36,255 nt of DNA, from positions 1 through 36,255 of the forward strand of contig JADFWT010000018.1 in assembly GCA_015233785.1 (NCBI GenBank), in the 5' to 3' direction. The translations under genes and the position numbers were made by a program. Of the stretch, positions 31,566 through 36,255 are shown one piece after another. This stretch comes from Magnetococcales bacterium. GTDB taxonomy: Bacteria; Pseudomonadota; Magnetococcia; Magnetococcales; JADFWT01. How positions within the stretch are numbered: position 1 is the stretch's first letter; the number at the start of each line of letters is the position of its first letter. The notes under the pieces are model-generated. The model was not told the DNA's origin. It searched no databases and was given only the letters and a program-made list of their open reading frames with translations.

Positions 31566-31970
31566 TCAGGCATTGGCCAGCTTGCTCAACACGGCGCGCA
31601 ACTTCTCATCGCCCTCTTTGGCCACGGCGGCAATCTCGGGATTATCCATCAACCGGGTAAGAATGGAGAAGTCCAGGGCGGCCACTTCGACGCTTCCGTC
31701 GGCCGCTTCGCGCACCACCACATTGCAGGGCACCAGAGTGGCGACGGCCGCTTCGGCGCTCAGAGCACGATGGGCCAACTTGGGATTGCAGGCCCCAAGA
31801 ACCTGGGTACGGGGATAGTCCACATCCAGCTTGGTCTTAAAAACGCCGCTTACATTGATCTCTGTAAGAACACCAAAGCCCTGCTCCATGAGAGCCGCCT
31901 TGGCCTGTTCGACGGCGTTATCAAAATCACCAGAGAAGGTAACGGTGGTGGAAAATGGCGGTTTACTCAT
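31566..31970 (-). CDS. DUF302 domain protein
   Basis: A 134-residue protein of the DUF302 family, shown by FDNAVEQAKAALMEQGFGVLTEINV, the LGACNPKLAHRAL motif and the LVPCNVVVRE strand. There is no signal peptide, so it is probably cytosolic. The two conserved cysteines (GACNP and VPCNV) are present. Function is unknown; some members have been linked to redox or heme contexts, but nothing here supports a specific role. GGAG lies eight bases before the ATG. It precedes the TfpX-like gene and follows rlmH with 58 bases between. Confidence 0.9.
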   Translation of the reverse strand: MSKPPFSTTVTFSGDFDNAVEQAKAALMEQGFGVLTEINVSGVFKTKLDVDYPRTQVLGACNPKLAHRALSAEAAVATLVPCNVVVREAADGSVEVAALDFSILTRLMDNPEIAAVAKEGDEKLRAVLSKLANA

Positions 31971-32028
31971 AAGAGTTACTCCTGAAAGTGGTTGGGGGAG
32001 CGTTTGCGGCGGAGCCCCATCTTAGGCT

Positions 32029-32505
32029 CTACCTATGATACGGAATCCCCTTCTGAATGGTCATGGCACGATAGAGCTGCTCCAACAATACCACCCGTAC
32101 CAGCATATGCGGCAACGTCATTGGTCCAAATGAGAGCGTGATCCGCCCCATCTTTAGAATCGAATCATCCAGCCCATCCGGCCCGCCGATCATAAAGGTC
32201 GCCTGGGGCTCTCCGGCATCCTGCCAACGACTCAACTGCCCGCTAAACGCCTCGGAGGTAAACACCTTGCCACCGGAAAAGAGCGGCACCAGCAACCCAC
32301 GCCCCGGCAACTTGGCCTTGATGCGCCCAGCCTCTTTCTGCAAAGCCATACGACGATTGGCATCCCCATCGCCTCGTCGCCGCTCCTCGGCAATCTCTAT
32401 CAACTTAACCCCACCGCTACGGCGCATACGCCCGCGATAATCCTCTACCAGCTCGGCCACCGGCTTCGGCATGCCGCGCCCCACCGCAACAATATTCAGC
32501 TTCAC
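32029..32505 (-). CDS. rlmH: 23S rRNA (pseudouridine(1915)-N(3))-methyltransferase
   Basis: A 158-residue SPOUT methyltransferase, normal length. Motifs are IVAVGRGMPKPV at the start, FMIGGPDGLDD in the trefoil knot and the C-terminal MLVRVVLLEQLYRAMTIQKG then PYHR. It methylates the pseudouridine in helix 69 of assembled ribosomes. The start is GTG, overlapping the rsfS stop as GTGA, so it depends on upstream translation. It is the last gene of the obg-to-rlmH chain. Confidence 0.96.
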   Translation of the reverse strand: MKLNIVAVGRGMPKPVAELVEDYRGRMRRSGGVKLIEIAEERRRGDGDANRRMALQKEAGRIKAKLPGRGLLVPLFSGGKVFTSEAFSGQLSRWQDAGEPQATFMIGGPDGLDDSILKMGRITLSFGPMTLPHMLVRVVLLEQLYRAMTIQKGIPYHR

Positions 32506-32912
32506 GCCTCGGGCTCCGACGCCTCCGCCGTGGCCAACACCGGCGACTGAGCTTTGTCCAGCACCTGAGAGGCTTCCCCCCAGAGTCGATCCAGATCGTA
32601 CTGCTTGCGAATCTCACGCTGAAATAGATGAGCCACCACATCCCCCAAATCCACCAACACCCACCCACCCTCTCCACGCCCTTCAACACCTTGGGCATGG
32701 ATACCATGTTCATGGGCAAAACGGTCCACTTCATCGGCCAACGAGCCCACATGGGTGGAGGAACGACCGGTGGCAATGATGAAAAAATCGGTAAAGGCCG
32801 AACGCCCCCGCAGGTCGATCACCTGCACCTCCTCGCCTTTTCTGTCGTCCAGATGGTTCTTCAGAAGCTCGACAAACTGTTCACTGTTGATGGCATCGCG
32901 GCTGTTGGTCAT
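32502..32912 (-). CDS. rsfS: Ribosomal silencing factor RsfS
   Basis: A 136-residue Iojap/DUF143 protein that binds the large subunit and blocks subunit joining in starvation. Family blocks are VQVIDLRGRSAFTDFFIIAT, GRSSTHVGSLADEV and GWVLVDLGDVVAHLFQREIR. The C-terminal acidic tail is short. It overlaps nadD upstream (ATGA) and rlmH downstream (GTGA). Confidence 0.96.
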   Translation of the reverse strand: MTNSRDAINSEQFVELLKNHLDDRKGEEVQVIDLRGRSAFTDFFIIATGRSSTHVGSLADEVDRFAHEHGIHAQGVEGRGEGGWVLVDLGDVVAHLFQREIRKQYDLDRLWGEASQVLDKAQSPVLATAEASEPEA

Positions 32913-33589
32913 GTGGATTCCGTTTTCTGTTCGGGTTTGGAAGTAGTTGCAGGCTGATAGAGCCCATGTTCGGTGAGATAGTCGATCACGGTATCGGGCG
33001 TCAGATAACGGATGGAGCCCCCTTGGGCCAAACGCCGTCGCAGAGCTCTGGATTGCGCCTCCATGGGCGTTACCTCCAGCACATGGTAGCCAGACCCATC
33101 AGCCGCCGGACTCTCTCCACCCCGCACCCGGTAAGGCTCCAAAAAAGTCGCCGCTTCGGTGCCCTGAATCAACGACTCAAAGCCAGGACGCATCATCACA
33201 CAGAGGTGGGCCAGCTCAATGAGCGACTGCCAGCGCCGCCAGAGATGCAGCTCCTGAAACAGATCCACCCCCAGCAAAAAGAAGATCTCCGCATCCGCAT
33301 AAACACGGCGTAACTCCGCCAACGTCTCCACCGTATAGGAGGTCTCCGTACGTTTGGCCTCCAGATCGCAAAGCATAAAACGGGGCTCACCGACGATGGC
33401 CAGACGGGTCATCTCCAACCGATGGCGAGCCGGGGCCAACAGATCGACGCCCTTGAAGGGGTGACCGCCGGAGGGGAGAAACAGCACCTGCTGAAGATCC
33501 AGCTGCTCCAGCGCCTCCAAGGCAGGCCGAAGATGGCCATAGTGCGGCGGATTGAACGCCCCACCCAGCACCCCAATGCGCCGACTCAT
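32909..33589 (-). CDS. nadD: Nicotinate-nucleotide adenylyltransferase
   Basis: A 226-residue NadD that adenylates nicotinate mononucleotide in NAD synthesis. The nucleotidyltransferase loop GVLGGAFNPPHYGHL is clear, as is FFLLGVDLFQELHLW. The second ATP motif, usually ISSTxIR, appears altered to AQSRALR just before RRLAQGGSIRYLTPDTV. This is noteworthy because the Ser-Thr normally contacts ATP. The gene overlaps proA upstream and rsfS downstream by four bases each. Synteny and the N-terminal motif make the identity secure. Confidence 0.94.
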   Translation of the reverse strand: MSRRIGVLGGAFNPPHYGHLRPALEALEQLDLQQVLFLPSGGHPFKGVDLLAPARHRLEMTRLAIVGEPRFMLCDLEAKRTETSYTVETLAELRRVYADAEIFFLLGVDLFQELHLWRRWQSLIELAHLCVMMRPGFESLIQGTEAATFLEPYRVRGGESPAADGSGYHVLEVTPMEAQSRALRRRLAQGGSIRYLTPDTVIDYLTEHGLYQPATTSKPEQKTEST

Positions 33590-34845
33590 GTCCGAAGCTG
33601 CCCCTCGCCAAACACCACATATTTCTGACAGGTCAGCCCCTCCAACCCTACTGGGCCGCGCACATGCAGCTTGTCGGTGGAGATGCCCATCTCCGCCCCC
33701 AGACCAAACTGGAAACCATCATTAAAGCGGCTCGATGCATTCACCATCACCGCCGAAGAGTCCACCTCGCGCAGAAAACGCATGGCCCGGCTGTGGTCGG
33801 TGGTGACGATCACCTCGGTGTGGCGGGAGGTGTACCGGTCGATGTGATCCATGGCCGCATCCAGGCTCTCAACCACCCGAATAGAGAGGGTGGCACAGAG
33901 ATACTCGGTACCCCAATCCTCTTCGGTGGCAGCGATGACCCCTTCGGCCAGCGCCTGCGTGCGAGCACAGCCGCGCACTTCACAACCGGCTTTCTGGAGG
34001 CGGGCCACATGGCCGGGCAGAAACGCCTTTGCCACAGCCTGATGCACCAACAGCGTCTCGGTGGCGTTGCAGACGCCGGTGCGCTGCATCTTGCCATTAA
34101 AGCTCAACGCGTCGGCCATGGCCAGATCGGCCTTGCTGTCCACATAGGTGTGGCAGATACCGTCCAGATGCTTGATGATGGGAATCAGCGACTCCTCCAT
34201 GATGCGCTTGATCAGCCCCTTGCCCCCCCGTGGAATGATGATGTCCACATATTGATCCATCTTCAGCAACGCCCCCACAGCGGCCCGGTCGGTGGTATCG
34301 ATAAAGCACACCGCATCACCGGTCAATCCCGCTCTGTCCAAGCCTGCGGCCAGAACCGCTGCAATGGCACGGTTGGAGTGGTACGCCTCGGAACCACCGC
34401 GCAAAATCACCGCGTTGCCCGATTTAATGCAGAGAGCCGCCGCATCAGCCGTAACGTTGGGCCGGGATTCGTAGATGATGCCGATCACCCCCAGAGGAAC
34501 CCGCATACGTCCCACCTGCATGCCGTTGGGGCGGCGTCGAAGGTCACTCATCTCCCCCACCGGATCCGGCAGGGCTACCACTTGCCGAATCCCCTCGGCC
34601 ATGCCATCAATCACCGCATCGGTGAGTCGGAGACGGTCGATCATGGCCGGACTCAAGCCGCGGGCTTCAGCCGCCGCCAGATCCTTGGCATTGGCCTCCT
34701 GGAGCGAACCGCGTGCAGACTCCAGCCCTTCGGCCATGGCCAGCAGCGCTTGATCTTTGACATCTCCATCAGCCCAGGCCAGCACGCGTGCCCCTTTTTG
34801 CGCCTTGCGACCAATCTCTTCTACCATTGCTACGATGTCCGACAT
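33586..34845 (-). CDS. proA: Gamma-glutamyl phosphate reductase
   Basis: A 419-residue aldehyde-dehydrogenase-fold enzyme for the second step of proline synthesis, reducing gamma-glutamyl phosphate to glutamate semialdehyde. It has the catalytic cysteine in TGVCNATETLLVH, along with VPLGVIGIIYESRPNVT, KSGNAVILRGGSEA and IIPRGGKGLIKRI. AGGTGG lies about six bases before the ATG. It follows proB by 17 bases, so the two consecutive enzymes, which share an unstable intermediate, are made together. Confidence 0.97.
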   Translation of the reverse strand: MSDIVAMVEEIGRKAQKGARVLAWADGDVKDQALLAMAEGLESARGSLQEANAKDLAAAEARGLSPAMIDRLRLTDAVIDGMAEGIRQVVALPDPVGEMSDLRRRPNGMQVGRMRVPLGVIGIIYESRPNVTADAAALCIKSGNAVILRGGSEAYHSNRAIAAVLAAGLDRAGLTGDAVCFIDTTDRAAVGALLKMDQYVDIIIPRGGKGLIKRIMEESLIPIIKHLDGICHTYVDSKADLAMADALSFNGKMQRTGVCNATETLLVHQAVAKAFLPGHVARLQKAGCEVRGCARTQALAEGVIAATEEDWGTEYLCATLSIRVVESLDAAMDHIDRYTSRHTEVIVTTDHSRAMRFLREVDSSAVMVNASSRFNDGFQFGLGAEMGISTDKLHVRGPVGLEGLTCQKYVVFGEGQLRT

Positions 34846-34862
34846 CTCAATCCACCTCGTAC

Positions 34863-36080
34863 CTATGCGCTCAACGTCGCTTCAAGATCCAACGCCCCTC
34901 TCAGACGCGATCTATCCGCCCCTTCCTCTACCCTGGTGTGCAGCATCACCATGTGGTCCCGATGGATCACCTCCTCGGAACTGACAAAACCAAGAATATC
35001 CGCAAACTCACGACTATGCCTACCCAAAATAGCCTTTAGATGGGGCTCGCTGTAGTTTGCCAGCCCCTGGGCAATCTTCTCGCCATGGCGATTTTCACAC
35101 ACCACCGCCGCGCCGCGATCAAACGTACCCTGGATATCCAGAATGCCGGTGGCCAGCAAGCTTTTGCCTTTCAACAGCGCCTGCACCGCACCATCATCCA
35201 ATACCAATACACCTTCGATGGCCAACCCATTGACAATCCAACGCCGTCGGCTGCTGATGGGATCCCCCTGGGCCAAGAACAACGTGCCAAGCCCGCCCCC
35301 CCCCATCACCTGGGTGATAGCGCCCTCCTGAAAGCCGCTGGTCAATACCGTTATGCAGCCACAGCGAGCAGCGGCCCGGGCGGCACGCAACTTGGTCACC
35401 ATGCCGCCACTGCCCATCTTGGAACCAGTGCCGCCGGCCAACCCCTCCATCTCTTCGGTGACCTCGCCCACAAATGGAATCAGACGCGCCTCCGGGTTGT
35501 TGCGGGGATCGCCATCAAAAAGACCCTCCACATCCGAAAGCAAAATCAACACCTCAGCATCCACCACCGAAGCCACCAACGCCCCAAGGGTGTCATTATC
35601 CCCAAAGCGAAGCTCCTCGGTCATCACCGTATCGTTCTCGTTGACCACCGGCACCAGGCCCGCTTCCAACAGCGTCTCCAAGGTGTTGCGGGCATTGAGA
35701 TAGCGCCGCCGATTGGCCATGTCATCACGGGTCAGAAGAATCTGCGCCGAAGCGAGGCCATGCTCGGCCAGAGCCTCTTCATAGCAGCGCATCAAAACCC
35801 CCTGCCCAGCAGCCGCCGCCGCCTGCTTCTCCCCCAGCGTCACCGGATAGCGCCCTTCTCCCAGCTTAAGACGGGGCGCACCAGCGGCCACCGCACCAGA
35901 GGTGACAATCACCACCTGCGTGCCCGCTTTAATGAGCTGCACCATCTCCGCTACACGGCGGTGAATCCAATCGCACCGCAGCCCCTGCCCGGCATCCATC
36001 AACAGGTTAGAGCCGATCTTCACCACCACCCGCCGGGCCGAATGGACCCGTTGCCACTGTTCTCTCCAAAGCTTCTTCAT
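34863..36080 (-). CDS. proB: Glutamate 5-kinase with PUA domain
   Basis: Start moved from 36242 to ATG 36080, since the extra N-terminus is the obg tail read in another frame. The 405-residue protein has an amino-acid kinase domain (VVVKIGSNLL; VTSGAVAAGAPRL; PVVNENDTV; GTGSKMGSGGMVTKLRAA) and a C-terminal PUA domain (ILDIQGTFDRGAAVV and following). It phosphorylates glutamate and is usually inhibited by proline. Its start is seven bases after the obg stop; the ribosome site is weak, suggesting coupling to obg. Confidence 0.96.
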   Translation of the reverse strand: MKKLWREQWQRVHSARRVVVKIGSNLLMDAGQGLRCDWIHRRVAEMVQLIKAGTQVVIVTSGAVAAGAPRLKLGEGRYPVTLGEKQAAAAAGQGVLMRCYEEALAEHGLASAQILLTRDDMANRRRYLNARNTLETLLEAGLVPVVNENDTVMTEELRFGDNDTLGALVASVVDAEVLILLSDVEGLFDGDPRNNPEARLIPFVGEVTEEMEGLAGGTGSKMGSGGMVTKLRAARAAARCGCITVLTSGFQEGAITQVMGGGGLGTLFLAQGDPISSRRRWIVNGLAIEGVLVLDDGAVQALLKGKSLLATGILDIQGTFDRGAAVVCENRHGEKIAQGLANYSEPHLKAILGRHSREFADILGFVSSEEVIHRDHMVMLHTRVEEGADRSRLRGALDLEATLSA

Positions 36081-36087
36081 GATCGTA

Positions 36088-36255
36088 CTACTGCCCCACC
36101 CAGATGCACTCAACCTCTTCCTCGGGCTCCCCTTCCGGCTTTGGTTCCCGGATCGGCTTTTTGCCTGCCTTGGTGGGGGCATCCTCCAGAGCGGCTCCAA
36201 CCTCCTCTCCAGCCTCGGCACGCGTCTTCGCCACCCAGGCACCCAGACCGTGCAG
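36088..36255 (-). CDS. obg: C-terminal end of the GTPase Obg (partial)
   Basis: Absent from the ORF track because it has no start in the window. Reading the minus strand from the right edge gives 55 residues starting LHGLGAWVAKTRAEAGEEV, then a lysine/proline-rich acidic linker, and ending EEEVECIWVGQ before a TAG at 36090-36088. This resembles the end of the Obg G domain followed by a charged tail; other Obg proteins end in an acidic run and VEVIYV. The order obg-proB-proA-nadD-rsfS-rlmH is widely conserved, which is the main support. Confidence 0.75.
   Translation of the reverse strand: MHGLGAWVAKTRAEAGEEVGAALEDAPTKAGKKPIREPKPEGEPEEEVECIWVGQ

Noticed and set aside
33664-35055. 463-residue plus-strand ORF
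   Set aside because: Antisense shadow of proA and the end of proB; no recognisable motifs.

Overview
The window is a dense, GC-rich (roughly 58 percent by eye), Gram-negative chromosomal segment in which almost every base belongs to a gene. The gene set (LptA/B/C, KdsC/KdsD, RpoN with a PTS-Ntr chain, DksA, RapZ, LpoA-DolP) points to an outer-membrane proteobacterium. Three things suggest a deep-branching alphaproteobacterium or a Magnetococcales-like lineage: a mix of gamma-like and alpha-like neighbourhoods, a CULT-domain protein closely resembling the one known from Magnetospirillum, and hairpin-rich intergenic repeats. This placement is an inference from gene content; no 16S rRNA or magnetosome gene is present.

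Layout. 1-2992 (+): end of a polysaccharide locus, with the tail of an unrecognised protein, a Wzx-like flippase and a GT4 glycosyltransferase. 3044-7683 (-): FkbM methyltransferase, metF and a large LpoA-like lipoprotein. 7667-11111 (+): rsmI, yraN, a dolP-like BON lipoprotein and a GlcD-like FAD oxidase; the lpoA/rsmI/yraN/dolP order matches the enterobacterial yraL-yraM-yraN-yraP cluster. 11325-11777 (+): dksA. 11778-13025 (-): an orphan GT4. About 13049-13472 (-): the wreck of a Bcr/CflA-type efflux gene. 13693-14819 (+): exported msrA and msrB. 15047-16366 (-): an AlgD-like GDP-mannose dehydrogenase flanked by two inverted copies of a hairpin-rich repeat. 16599-19405 (-): ahcY and metK. 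19542-28530 (-): kdsD, kdsC, lptC, lptA, lptB, rpoN, ptsN, rapZ, ptsH and ptsI, read in that order. 28701-30768 (+): a four-CBS-plus-PAS protein, a CoA-binding protein and a CULT-domain (cereblon-like) protein. 30759-31970 (-): a TfpX/TfpZ-like membrane protein and a DUF302 protein. 32029-36255 (-): the chain obg(partial)-proB-proA-nadD-rsfS-rlmH.

How the genes fit together. The kdsD-to-ptsI block combines Kdo synthesis, LPS export, sigma-54 and the nitrogen-related phosphotransfer chain. MetF, MetK and AhcY cover parts of one-carbon and activated-methyl metabolism, and MsrA/MsrB repair oxidised methionine in exported proteins. The flippase, the two GT4 enzymes, FkbM and AlgD suggest surface glycan production.

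The items most worth a second look are the CULT protein, which keeps the full cereblon tryptophan cage and zinc cysteines; the structured repeat pair around algD, which shows one compensatory base-pair change; the stripped-down MFS pseudogene; a strong dyad in front of msrA; and the CBS-PAS protein with no output domain.
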